Position numbers and translations under genes: made by a program
Notes under the pieces: generated by a model
What the model was told of the DNA's origin: nothing
The model's input: only the letters and a program-made list of their open reading frames with translations
Databases searched by the model: none
Shown: positions 52,937 through 60,798 of the stretch, piece after piece
Layout: the number at the start of each line of letters is the position of its first letter
How positions within the stretch are numbered: the first letter of the stretch is position 1
DNA from: CAYLHX01 sp964383675
GTDB taxonomy: Bacteria > Patescibacteriota > Gracilibacteria > UBA1369 > LOWO2-01-FULL-3
Direction of reading: 5' to 3'
Length of the DNA stretch: 64,000 nt
Assembly (NCBI GenBank): GCA_964383675.1
Contig: CAYLHX010000002.1
Location: 19,896-83,895, forward strand

Positions 52937-53998
52937 TTAGGTTTTATTTCTCTTCTTTCGCTTTAAGCTCAAAAAGCTCAAAAGGGCCAAACCAAACACC
53001 CCTATTGCTCGTGCGGCTTTCTTGGCCATAAAAGCAAATCTGGCACGCTCGCCCGCTTCCAGACGCGCTGCAAAAGCCTGGCCTTTACTCGCCTTCTCCA
53101 ATTTGGCTAAAAATTCCTCATCAATTCCCAATAATTCCATCCACACCGCTTTTGCTTTCGTGTTTTTCATGAGCTCAAGCGTAGCTAGAGCAACCTCATG
53201 CTGATTCGAAGACCGTGAGAGATTGCCAATCATAAATTCTATATCTTCAATTGGCGCCTCACACTTTTCAAAAATCGCTCTCAGAAACTCTTCATCATAC
53301 TCTACAACTTCATCCGGCACATAAACCTGCTGCAGCATAACATTTTTATCATAACCGGCACTTTTGGCCAGCTTCTGCATCAATCTGAACCATTCAAGGG
53401 CAACATTTGTCCCCATCTGCCTACTGGGAAACTCTATTTCCGCTAAATCATACACGCTGGATTCAACGCGCCAATCGATCGCCATATCATCTTCACGTTG
53501 AGGGGTGTGGAATAGTTCATGTGCAAGAACCTTCTCAAACCTGCCATTAAATAATTCTATTTCCATCCCCACAAAAGTCTCGCCGGCCGTCACTGTTCGA
53601 AGGCCATAAACATTCATTGGCAAATCACAAAAATAAAAGTGATCTAACGGTAAATCCACCGCAGACAAATCAATTTTAGGATGAATCGCTGCCAATTTTT
53701 TCACCACTAAAGCCTGCATTTTTCTAACAGTTGCAATTGCTCCATCAAACAAATCGTTTCCCTGCTCCTCCCCCAAAATTACATATGGTCCGCCTGCACA
53801 ATTAGCTTTGGCAACATTATGAGCGTCTGTTTTTCCTTCACCTTGCCAAAACCTTCTTTCCAAAACAGGCAAAACCCGCGCATTCAGCTCGGGTGCCACA
53901 ACAAGACCGGACGCAAGTGCCCAGGCACCGGCGGTAACCAAGCCTCGTGAGGTACCTCGTTCTTCGGTAGCTGATTGTTTTTTAGGACCTTCAGGAAT
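52937..53998 (-). CDS. Membrane-anchored HExxH metallopeptidase-like protein
   Basis: 353 residues if the ATT at 53998 is used; a TTG at 53941 gives 334. No ATG or GTG is in frame before the conserved region. The zinc motif HELFH lies at about residues 160-164. A hydrophobic N-terminal segment (VTAGAWALASGLVVA) is followed by the catalytic region, helical bundles and a C-terminal membrane helix (FGLALLSFLSL) with a KRKKR tail. The C-terminus is a likely anchor, with a family resemblance to gluzincins. The promoter is at 54018-54046. Confidence 0.7.
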   Translation of the reverse strand: MPEGPKKQSATEERGTSRGLVTAGAWALASGLVVAPELNARVLPVLERRFWQGEGKTDAHNVAKANCAGGPYVILGEEQGNDLFDGAIATVRKMQALVVKKLAAIHPKIDLSAVDLPLDHFYFCDLPMNVYGLRTVTAGETFVGMEIELFNGRFEKVLAHELFHTPQREDDMAIDWRVESSVYDLAEIEFPSRQMGTNVALEWFRLMQKLAKSAGYDKNVMLQQVYVPDEVVEYDEEFLRAIFEKCEAPIEDIEFMIGNLSRSSNQHEVALATLELMKNTKAKAVWMELLGIDEEFLAKLEKASKGQAFAARLEAGERARFAFMAKKAARAIGVFGLALLSFLSLKRKKRNKT

Positions 53999-54017
53999 TG
54001 ATGTCAGTTAAGTCGTG

Positions 54018-54046
54018 ATTATAATGGGATTACGGAGGTGCGTCAA
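54018..54046 (-). promoter_or_regulatory. Promoter of the HExxH-protein gene
   Basis: Minus-strand TTGACG (54041-54046), 17 bp, TATAAT (54018-54023). The predicted start near 54011 is 13 nt before the ATT candidate start codon and rules out a start upstream. Confidence 0.7.
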
Positions 54047-54113
54047 ACTACCTGCCACTTCTCTTAAAAGAGTTCCCAACGTCACTGAGGATTCTTTCTT
54101 CTAAAATGGTGAA

Positions 54114-54188
54114 TGGCTCCCGGGGCCGGATTCGAACCGGCGACCAATGCGTTAACAGCGCACTGCGCTACCGCTGCGCCACCCGGGA
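54114..54188 (-). tRNA. tRNA-Asn (GTT), CCA encoded
   Basis: 72-nt body plus encoded CCA (54114-54116). Acceptor TCCCGGG/CCCGGGA, D arm GCGC-AGCGGTA-GCGC, anticodon stem GTGCG/CGCAT with loop CTGTTAA, T arm GCCGG-TTCGAAT-CCGGC, discriminator G. The anticodon GTT reads AAC/AAU. The GTT wobble base is a target of the queuosine pathway encoded at 20-22 kb. Confidence 0.95.
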
Positions 54189-54260
54189 GTATGAAGTTAG
54201 TTGTTCGAGAAGCTGAAATTTGGAGGCTTAACTCCTGGTTTCTAAACTTTGAACAGGGTA

Positions 54261-54289
54261 AATATACTGAAGCGCTTAAGTATTTTCAA
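54261..54289 (-). promoter_or_regulatory. Promoter of tRNA-Asn
   Basis: Minus-strand TTGAAA (54284-54289), 17 bp, TATATT (54261-54266). It overlaps the 3' end of the methylase gene and gives a 5' leader of about 65 nt to be removed by RNase P. Confidence 0.6.
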
Positions 54290-55476
54290 CATTTTTTTCT
54301 AAGTACCAAAATATCGCGTACCACTACCTGGTCCGGGCGTTTATAACTGAACTTTTGTTCGATTTCGAAGCCGTTGGTTTCGGCAATTTCCGGGAAACGC
54401 GGGAAGTGGATGATTTCATGCGGATTTTTTTGATAACCGGTGAGGCACATAACCACTTTGCCCTCTTTTTTTAGTAGGGGATGGATCGCTTGCAGCCAGT
54501 TTAAATGTAGATTTGCCAGTTCCCTGAAGAGCATTTCCATTTTTTCTGGAAGAGGGAACTTGCTTAGCGGTTCGCCCAGATAACCTTCGGTGACCACGGC
54601 ATCTACTTTTTCCAGGTTGCTATGCTCCTTTAACAGTTGCGGAGTGAGGAAGCGGGCGTCGCGGGTGAAAACATGAAAAGCTGGTTTTGTGGCGAATTCG
54701 CTTTTTAGCCAATTACAGTTTTCTTCTGAATATTCTTTCATGCGCTCCTCGATGTCGGAACCGACGACTGCTTTGTCCATGAGTAGGCCTTCCATGAGAA
54801 GGGTGCCGGTGCCGCAGAAGGGGTCGAGGATGGTGTTGGCTGGTTCAGCCAGATTTAGCATTATCTGAGCCAGTTTTGGCGGCAACATGCCGACTCTGGC
54901 ATCGCGTTTGGGCTTGTCGAAGTCGCGCTTGGAATAGTTGTCGATATTTTGAATGGTTACGGTTTTGCCTAGCCACAGGTCCTTTTCTCCGAAAATTACA
55001 TTGATGTCGATACCTTTTTCTATGACTTTTGCTTTAAAAATCGTTGAAGGTTTGGTGTTTTTGAAGTTTTTGTTTACAAAGCGACTGTTTAAGCCCAGGG
55101 ATTTTAAGATTTTTTTAGAAAAATTTAATAATTTTTTAATGTTTATTTTAGAAATGTTTTTTAAACTAAGGACACTGATAGAGAAGGGGATCTTTCCGGA
55201 AAGATCTTTAAACTCTCTGTTGAGTATATCGGCAATGCTTTCTTCGAGAGAACTTTGACGGTAGGCATTGAGAGGTAGGGGTTCGAGTAACTCGATGATT
55301 TTGATTGTTCCGCCCAGCTTGTTTTGTAGTTTTGACAGATCTTTCAGCTCTTTTGGTAGCTTGAAAACAGCGGTGTCGAGATTTCTTTCAATAAGATTCT
55401 CCTTGCCTATGACCGAAATAAGTTCCGCAAAGCAGAGTTCTTTCTCTCTTCCTAATTCAAATGCAAATAAATTCAT
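54286..55476 (-). CDS. THUMP/TRM11-type RNA methyltransferase-like protein
   Basis: 396 residues. An N-terminal THUMP-like region (1-160) precedes a Rossmann methylase. Motif I is ILDPFCGTGTLLMEG, with GSDIEERM and TRDARFL following. The motif IV position, usually DPPYG in N2-guanine methylases, reads VTEGYLGEPL. The layout resembles Trm11/TrmG10 of archaea and eukaryotes, which modify G10 of tRNA. The TEGY change makes the target base uncertain. A tRNA gene lies next to it on the same strand. Confidence 0.75.
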   Translation of the reverse strand: MNLFAFELGREKELCFAELISVIGKENLIERNLDTAVFKLPKELKDLSKLQNKLGGTIKIIELLEPLPLNAYRQSSLEESIADILNREFKDLSGKIPFSISVLSLKNISKINIKKLLNFSKKILKSLGLNSRFVNKNFKNTKPSTIFKAKVIEKGIDINVIFGEKDLWLGKTVTIQNIDNYSKRDFDKPKRDARVGMLPPKLAQIMLNLAEPANTILDPFCGTGTLLMEGLLMDKAVVGSDIEERMKEYSEENCNWLKSEFATKPAFHVFTRDARFLTPQLLKEHSNLEKVDAVVTEGYLGEPLSKFPLPEKMEMLFRELANLHLNWLQAIHPLLKKEGKVVMCLTGYQKNPHEIIHFPRFPEIAETNGFEIEQKFSYKRPDQVVVRDILVLRKKC

Positions 55477-55489
55477 AATTTATGGCTGT

Positions 55490-55651
55490 ATGTTATATCA
55501 ACTTAGAAAAATATCAATGGAGCAGTGGTTTATTATTTTATCTTTTACTTTGAGTATTATTTTAAGCTTTTTGTTAGGATACACCATGTTTAGGTATTGG
55601 CAGATTGAGTTTTTGAAAAGTCCCATTGAGATATTTGAGTTTAAGGCCTGA
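55490..55651 (+). CDS. Possible small single-pass membrane protein
   Basis: 53 residues from ATG 55490, or 44 from ATG 55517. The second option reads MEQWFIILSFTLSIILSFLL followed by a basic/aromatic helix end (GYTMFRYW) and a hydrophilic C-terminus. One membrane helix is clear, but the reading frame is short and not confirmed. It lies between the divergent methylase and ssb. Confidence 0.4.
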   Translation: MLYQLRKISMEQWFIILSFTLSIILSFLLGYTMFRYWQIEFLKSPIEIFEFKA

Positions 55652-55701
55652 TATTTTTAAACAAAACGGTTGGGCTTGCAAGCCGGACTTCCGGAAAAAA
55701 A

Positions 55702-55730
55702 TTGAGTTTAGAGTGGTCAGTTGGTATTTT
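55702..55730 (+). promoter_or_regulatory. Promoter of ssb
   Basis: TTGAGT (55702-55707), 17 bp, TATTTT (55725-55730) with extended TGG, 30 nt before the ATG. Upstream are two short inverted repeats (GGGCTTGCAAGCC region and CCGGACTTCCGG). Confidence 0.55.
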
Positions 55731-55760
55731 GCAGAGTGAATTACAAATAACCAACAGAAT

Positions 55761-56231
55761 ATGGCAATGTCCTTAAATCGTGTACAATTAATTGGAAATT
55801 TGACTCGTGATCCTGAAATGCGACAGATTCCCGGCGGCCAGGTGGTGACAACTTTCGGATTGGCGACAAACTTCACCTGGAATGATCAAAGTGGCCAAAG
55901 ACAGTCTAAAACTGAATTTCACAATATTGTGGCTTGGAGGAAATTGGGAGAGATTTGCGGTCAATACTTGAAGAAGGGGAGTAAGGTGTTTATTGAGGGG
56001 CGTTTGCAGACCCGTGATTGGGAAGGAGAGGATGGAATAAAAAGGTATAGAACTGAAATTATTGCCGATAACATGATAATGTTGGATAGAAAAGGCGAAG
56101 GCGGTGGTGACATGATGATGGATCGTGAGGCCTCCGGAATTGAGGATAATGGTGGTGTGCCGATGGAGTCACACGCTCAAGGAGCACCTGCCGGTGCCGA
56201 TGATGTGACTATTGATGATCTGCCATTCTAA
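55761..56231 (+). CDS. ssb: Single-stranded DNA-binding protein
   Basis: 156 residues. The OB fold is recognisable by NRVQLIGNLTRDPEMR, EFHNIVAWRKLGEICGQYLKKG and FIEGRLQTRDWEG. The acidic C-terminal tip DDLPF, which recruits replication and repair proteins, is intact. The linker is Gly/Asp-rich. The region following to 56865 contains no gene but probably a structured RNA. Confidence 0.96.
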   Translation: MAMSLNRVQLIGNLTRDPEMRQIPGGQVVTTFGLATNFTWNDQSGQRQSKTEFHNIVAWRKLGEICGQYLKKGSKVFIEGRLQTRDWEGEDGIKRYRTEIIADNMIMLDRKGEGGGDMMMDREASGIEDNGGVPMESHAQGAPAGADDVTIDDLPF

Positions 56232-56904
56232 TTGAAAAGGTTTTGGGGCGCACAGCCGTTTGCACATGATAGACCCATTAAAAGGGTAATTATCAGAGGT
56301 GGACTGGGCGCCCCAACGTAACGCTCCATAATGTGAATATCTATCAGCAGTAAAAAAATATTAATGCTGAGATTTTCACAAAGAGCGGTAATACAAGAGA
56401 AACCAACAAATACTTCTCTTGCGGTAGCCGAACAGGTGTTCGGAATCTCCCTACCGTTCTTTGGTGTTTTCTTTTAGAACGGGGAGCACCGGCCGTTCAT
56501 TTGTGTTTTTGTTTTTGGTGTTCACTGCCCGAAGACAGAAGAACAGTATTTTTGTTGAGTTTATTTTTGTTTTTTGTCCCATCTCCCAAATAATAGGGGG
56601 AGGGAACTTAACGGTGGTTGTGTTGGGCAACCATCGAAAAGTAGGGAGTGGCAGAAGTTTTCGGGCTAAAAAATTCTAGCACCCCCCACTTTCCGAAGCG
56701 TTAAGTGAGTTGTTTGGTAGGGCGATTTTTCAAGGAACGAGGTATAGGATTTTTTAGGACGGAACTTAAATTCGTAGCGGATAAATTAAGACATTATATC
56801 AGAAAATGAGTTTTTATTCAATCAATATAAATGCTTTTTATTTTTGACTGTTAATATTCATTCGATTGGGTATAATCACTCGGGAAAAGAATAGTGAAAT
56901 TATT
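56232..56904 (+). ncRNA. Large gene-free region with a probable structured RNA
   Basis: No credible ORF. Complementary segments include: TTGGGGCGC/GCGCCCCAA (56243-56251, 56308-56316) enclosing ACCC/GGGT and TGATA/TATCA; a nested hairpin CGCTC/GAGCG, TGTGAA/TTCACA and TCAGCA/TGCTGA (56322-56387); CAAGAGA/TCTCTTG; CGGTAG/CTACCG around CCGAAC/GTTCGG; and ACTTAACG/CGTTAAGT (56606-56613, 56699-56706) around CGAAAA/TTTTCG, TGGTTG/CAACCA and a possible AGTGG/CCACT pseudoknot. The number and nesting suggest a real RNA of about 470 nt on the plus strand. RNase P, tmRNA and 6S hallmarks were not found. Bases 56707-56870 hold the gmk promoter region (TATAAT at 56871-56876). Confidence 0.5.
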
Positions 56905-57513
56905 ATGACAAGGATGTCTGAAGAAGAAACTTATAAAGGAAAATTGTTTCTGATTGTGGGGCCTTCCGGCTCCGGTAAGGGCACGGTTATCAGTGAGCTT
57001 AAAAAGCAGTATCCGGGCTTTGTTTACCCTGTTTCTTACACTACTAGAGAAATACGTGAAGGAGAGGTTGACGGTGAAGTTTATCACTTTATTACCAAAG
57101 AAGTCTTTCAGGCAATGATTGAGAGAGGTGAGCTCTTGGAGTATGCGGTTGTTCACTCCGACAACTATTATGGTACCTCCAAGGCTGATATCGTGGAGCC
57201 GCTTGTGAGTGGAGCGGTGGTTGTTAGGGAAGTTGATATTCAGGGCTTTCACTCGATTCGTGAACTTTTGCCAAAAGAGAATGTGATCTCTATCTTTATG
57301 AAAGTGAGTGATTTGGACGATTTACGCAACAGAATTTTACGCCGCGGTAAGATGTCCGATGAGGAACTGAAGCATAGAATGGACAGCGCTTTAAAAGAGA
57401 TTGCACAAGCCGAGGAGTGCGATTATCAGGTTGAGAATAAGTGGGGTGAAATTGGTCAGTGTGTGCGAAAAGTAGAAAAGATAGTTCTTGCCGAGATTAA
57501 GGATTTATATTAG
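56905..57513 (+). CDS. gmk: Guanylate kinase
   Basis: 202 residues from ATG 56905 (ATG 56914 is an alternative). The longer frame starting at 56866 is excluded because it begins before the -10 box. GPSGSGKGTVISEL is the P-loop, and YTTREIREGEVDGEVYHF matches the GMP-binding region S/T-T-R-x-x-R-x-x-E-x-x-G-x-x-Y-x-F. It phosphorylates GMP to GDP. Followed by a terminator. Confidence 0.96.
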   Translation: MTRMSEEETYKGKLFLIVGPSGSGKGTVISELKKQYPGFVYPVSYTTREIREGEVDGEVYHFITKEVFQAMIERGELLEYAVVHSDNYYGTSKADIVEPLVSGAVVVREVDIQGFHSIRELLPKENVISIFMKVSDLDDLRNRILRRGKMSDEELKHRMDSALKEIAQAEECDYQVENKWGEIGQCVRKVEKIVLAEIKDLY

Positions 57514-57516
57514 ATT

Positions 57517-57541
57517 CCCAAAAGGTTTGGGCTTTTCTATT
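57517..57541 (+). terminator. Intrinsic terminator after gmk
   Basis: CCCAAA-AGG-TTTGGG (57517-57531), followed by CTTTTCTATTTTTT. A 6-bp stem with a 3-nt loop, so rather weak, but placed right after the gmk stop. Confidence 0.55.
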
Positions 57542-57557
57542 TTTTAATTTTTCATAT

Positions 57558-58721
57558 ATGGTTATCGGTACTCTTAAAGAAATTAAGGACAACGAGAACC
57601 GCGTTGGACTTACTCCTTATGGTGTTCGTGAACTTGTGGATGAAGGATTTAAAGTTTTGGTGCAGGAAACCGCCGGTATTGGCAGTGGTTTCTCCGATGG
57701 TGAGTATAAGGAATGTGGAGCTGTTATTGTCAGGACGCCTGAGGATATCGTGAAAGAAGCGGATATTTTGGTGAAAGTTAAAGAGCCGATTCCGCAGGAA
57801 TATAATTTGATCGAACAATTTGAAGGTAAGACGCTTTTTACCTACTTGCATCTGTCCGGCGTGGATAAGAGGCTGACCAAGCTTTTGGCCAAGCACAATA
57901 TCACTGCCATTGCCTATGAGACTTTGGAGGATGAGCATGGTAAATTGCCACTGCTTGCTCCGATGAGCGAAGTGGCCGGCATTTTAGCCGTTCAGTATGG
58001 TGCTGAGTTTTTGCAGAAAAAGCATGGTGGTCGCGGTATTACCATGGGAAAAATCACAGGTATTCCAAGTGCGCGTGTAGTGGTGGTTGGTGGTGGTTAT
58101 GTCGGTGCCACAGCGGCCAGAACGGCTGCAGGGATGGGAGCGAGAGTGAAACTTTTTGACATCAATCCGCAGAAATGTCAGGAGCTTAATGATGAGATTA
58201 AGGGCTATCTTGGACAGAATCTGGGAGAAAACTTTGAGGCGGTTGTTCCTGAAGGTAACAGCTTCAATGAAGCGTTGGCAGAATGTAACTTGCTTGTGGG
58301 AGCGGTTTTGGTTGCCGGAACAAAGGCTCCGGAGGTTGTAACCGAGGAGCAGGTAAAATCTATGAAAGACGGTTCGGTGATTGTGGATGTTTCCATTGAT
58401 CAAGGTGGTTGTATTTGGGGTTCCAGAGCCACAACTCACTCTGATCCGATTTATGAAATCTATAATAAGGTGTACTGCTGTATTGCCAATATGCCTGGTC
58501 AGGTAAGTCGTCAATCCACTATTGCTTTGACTAACGCAACTTTGCCTTACCTGAAAAGATTGGCTAAAGATGGAGCGGAGAACTTGATCAAGCAATCTGT
58601 TGCCGGTGATGGTCGCTTGGCTCGCGGTTTGAATACTTATAAAGGGTATATTACCTATGAGGCGGTTGCCAAAGATCTTGGCATGATGGATGTTTACAAA
58701 CCCGTAGCTGAGTTGGTTTAA
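57558..58721 (+). CDS. ald: Alanine dehydrogenase
   Basis: 387 residues. It interconverts alanine and pyruvate with NAD and ammonia. The N-terminus MVIGTLKEIKDNENRVGLTP has the substrate-binding Arg. The NAD loop VVVVGGGYVGATAART starts a Rossmann domain. DVSIDQGGCIWGSRATTHSDP and YCCIANMPGQVSRQSTIALTN are highly conserved Ald blocks. With glnA and the aspartase it forms a set of ammonia-handling enzymes. No regulator is adjacent. Confidence 0.95.
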   Translation: MVIGTLKEIKDNENRVGLTPYGVRELVDEGFKVLVQETAGIGSGFSDGEYKECGAVIVRTPEDIVKEADILVKVKEPIPQEYNLIEQFEGKTLFTYLHLSGVDKRLTKLLAKHNITAIAYETLEDEHGKLPLLAPMSEVAGILAVQYGAEFLQKKHGGRGITMGKITGIPSARVVVVGGGYVGATAARTAAGMGARVKLFDINPQKCQELNDEIKGYLGQNLGENFEAVVPEGNSFNEALAECNLLVGAVLVAGTKAPEVVTEEQVKSMKDGSVIVDVSIDQGGCIWGSRATTHSDPIYEIYNKVYCCIANMPGQVSRQSTIALTNATLPYLKRLAKDGAENLIKQSVAGDGRLARGLNTYKGYITYEAVAKDLGMMDVYKPVAELV

Positions 58722-58722
58722 T

Positions 58723-59313
58723 TTAGAGTAATTCTTTTTTGGCGATCATACTTCCGCTGAAAAGGTGAAAAAGTGAGAAGGACAGGCCCAAGATGCTTAT
58801 TAGGAAAAGCACTCCTGTCCTTTTCCATTGTGGTGGCGAATCTTCTATTACAAAAGTGACTTGATTACTGTTAATTCCTTGATTTATCAAATATTGTTCT
58901 AACTCGCCGGGCATTTTCCAGGAGCCGGTGAGGCCTTTAATCTCTTTTTCTGTAATTATTTGCTGTTTTTGATCCTTGCTGGTGATATCTTCGGGATAAA
59001 TCCCAAGGTAGCCGTGCTTGCCTTCTTTTGCTCTGATAACAAATTTTCTTGAACTGTCGTCAACATCTTCGGCAAAGAGATAGTAGCTTAAGGTGCTGGC
59101 GAATTTGTCGTAGTGATTGCCTTGCCACTCTGTCTCTATAACTTCGACTATTTTTACTTGCTGATCAAAATTGTGGCTTTCTCCTTCAGTTATTAAGTGC
59201 TTTAAAAAAGGAAAAGTGTAGAGGGTGATACTTAAACTAAATACTGCACCTATTAGCCCGAAGGTTACTTTGAGGCCGGCGGTGGTGAGATTGTCGGTGA
59301 AGTTTTTTGCCAT
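58723..59313 (-). CDS. Hypothetical two-helix membrane protein
   Basis: 196 residues. Membrane helices at about 15-36 and 166-188 enclose an extracytoplasmic region rich in Tyr, Asp and Lys, with no recognisable fold. It begins 10 bp after the exchanger gene in the same direction and ends 1 bp from ald. Possibly a partner of the exchanger. Confidence 0.6.
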   Translation of the reverse strand: MAKNFTDNLTTAGLKVTFGLIGAVFSLSITLYTFPFLKHLITEGESHNFDQQVKIVEVIETEWQGNHYDKFASTLSYYLFAEDVDDSSRKFVIRAKEGKHGYLGIYPEDITSKDQKQQIITEKEIKGLTGSWKMPGELEQYLINQGINSNQVTFVIEDSPPQWKRTGVLFLISILGLSFSLFHLFSGSMIAKKELL

Positions 59314-59323
59314 ACTTTTGAAA

Positions 59324-60280
59324 TTATCCTCTGTAAACGAGGAAGCCGGTGTAGGCTACATAGCAGAGCAACAGCATGGCTCCCTGCCATCTTTCCAGTA
59401 CGTGTTTTTTCCCGACAAACATTGCGAGAAAGAGCACCAAAGTCGCACCCACCGCAATTGACACATCAAAGTTGGTGGTCGGGTTGAATGGAAGTTGCAG
59501 CATGCTGGCAGTTAGTCCCAGGATCCAGAAAACATTAAAGATGTTGGAACCAACTATATTTCCTACGGCTATATCGCTCTGTTTATGCATTGCGGCGATT
59601 ACCGAGGTTGCCAGCTCCGGTAAGGAGGTTCCGACCGCTACGATTGTAAGACCGATTAGAGCTTCGGATAGTCCGGCATTTTTTGCCAAAATTATTGCGT
59701 TGTCCACTAACAATTTTCCTCCCACAAATAGTAGTAGAATACCAAAAATCGTTAAGATTGTAGAAACGGTGTAGGAATATACTTTGATTTCTTCACCGCC
59801 ACCGGGCTGCTGCTTGGTAAGCCCGAAAGTGTAGTACATGAAGATACAAAATAGTGCGATTAAAGTTAGTCCGTCGGTTCTGGTTATGGCGTTGTGACTT
59901 GTGCCGTCCAGAAAGGCGTCATTACCCATAATTAAGACCAAAACTATCGCTAAAAGTGCGAAGGGAATTTCTTTCCAGGTTGTGTTTCTCTTAACAGCCA
60001 AGGGAGTTATTATTGCTGAAATTCCCAGAATTAACATGATGTTTGCGATGTTGGAGCCGACGACATTACCGATAGCTAGATCGGCGGAGTCGTTTAGAGC
60101 GGAGAAGATGTTTACAATCAGCTCCGGCGCGGAAGTTCCAAAGGCCACCACGGTAAGCCCCACCACGATTGGTGGAATTTTCATTTTTCGCGCAAGTGAA
60201 GCGGAGCCGCGAACCATTGATTCGGCTCCCAGGATTAAAATTACCAGTCCAAGAATTAAAAGGAGAATCGGTACCAACAT
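59324..60280 (-). CDS. Ca2+/Na+ exchanger, CaCA superfamily (YrbG-like)
   Basis: 318 residues with about ten membrane helices in two inverted repeats. Each repeat carries the ion-binding helix motif: VVAFGTSAPELIVNI...GSNIANIMLILG and VVAVGTSLPELATSV...GSNIFNVFWILG. The G-T-S-x-P-E and G-S-N-I boxes define the family. Ion preference (Ca, Na, K) is not readable. Upstream of the hypothetical membrane gene. Confidence 0.92.
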   Translation of the reverse strand: MLVPILLLILGLVILILGAESMVRGSASLARKMKIPPIVVGLTVVAFGTSAPELIVNIFSALNDSADLAIGNVVGSNIANIMLILGISAIITPLAVKRNTTWKEIPFALLAIVLVLIMGNDAFLDGTSHNAITRTDGLTLIALFCIFMYYTFGLTKQQPGGGEEIKVYSYTVSTILTIFGILLLFVGGKLLVDNAIILAKNAGLSEALIGLTIVAVGTSLPELATSVIAAMHKQSDIAVGNIVGSNIFNVFWILGLTASMLQLPFNPTTNFDVSIAVGATLVLFLAMFVGKKHVLERWQGAMLLLCYVAYTGFLVYRG

Positions 60281-60347
60281 TTAATGAGGGGTTATTGGAA
60301 TTGTTTAGCTAATTGTAGAACAAGTTATTGTTATTACAAAATTTTCT

Positions 60348-60764
60348 TTAGGGGAGGTATGTGTGGATTGTTTTTTCTTCGGATGGATAGACGCCATCTT
60401 CATCATGAACTTCTTTGCCGCTTAGTGGGGGATTGAATACACAGATTAAGCGCATATCTTCTTCGGCCCTTAAATAATGCTCATCGTGTTCATTTAGGGC
60501 ATACATGGTGCCATCTTCAATTTTGTGAGTTTTACCTGTTTTTAAGGACTCGATTTCGCCCTTGCCCTCAACGCAGTAAACAGCCTCAAGATGGTTTTTG
60601 TAGTGGATATGAGTTTCGGTACCGGCGAAAATTCTGGTGTCGTGAAATGAAAAGCCCATGCCGTCTTTTTTCAGCAGTAGGCGATGACTGACCCAATTAT
60701 TATTGTCCAATGGCCTAATTTCTCTTTCAGTGCCTTTGATTTCTTTTAAATTGCGGATGATCAT
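60348..60764 (-). CDS. ectC: Orphan L-ectoine synthase
   Basis: 138 residues from ATG 60764 (7 extra residues if ATG 60785 is used). The sequence carries MGFSFHDTRIFAGTETHIHY, KNHLEAVYCVEGKGE, HYLRAEEDMRLICVFNPPLS and GKEVHDEDGVYPSEE, all highly EctC-specific. It is a cupin that closes N-gamma-acetyl-diaminobutyrate to ectoine. No ectA or ectB accompanies it. It follows purU by 34 bp, so it may be co-transcribed with it. Confidence 0.9.
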   Translation of the reverse strand: MIIRNLKEIKGTEREIRPLDNNNWVSHRLLLKKDGMGFSFHDTRIFAGTETHIHYKNHLEAVYCVEGKGEIESLKTGKTHKIEDGTMYALNEHDEHYLRAEEDMRLICVFNPPLSGKEVHDEDGVYPSEEKTIHTYLP

Positions 60765-60798
60765 AAAATCGGGGTTATAATGCAAAAAATGGTGTTGT

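Noticed and set aside
54113..54346. Plus-strand ORF beginning MAPGAGFEPATNALTAHCATAAP
   Set aside because: It is an antisense translation of the tRNA-Asn gene, a well-known artefact pattern.
56461..56679. 72-codon plus-strand ORF in the gene-free region
   Set aside because: Composition is random (Phe/Val/Arg-rich), there is no conserved pattern, and it runs through several predicted RNA stems.
56232..56904. RNase P RNA, tmRNA or 6S RNA assignment for the structured region
   Set aside because: I looked on both strands for the RNase P GAGGAAAGUCC and ACAGAA blocks and for a tmRNA T arm and tag ORF; none was convincing.
56866..56904. TTG start for guanylate kinase at 56866
   Set aside because: The TTG lies upstream of the TATAAT at 56871-56876, so it would not be on the mRNA.
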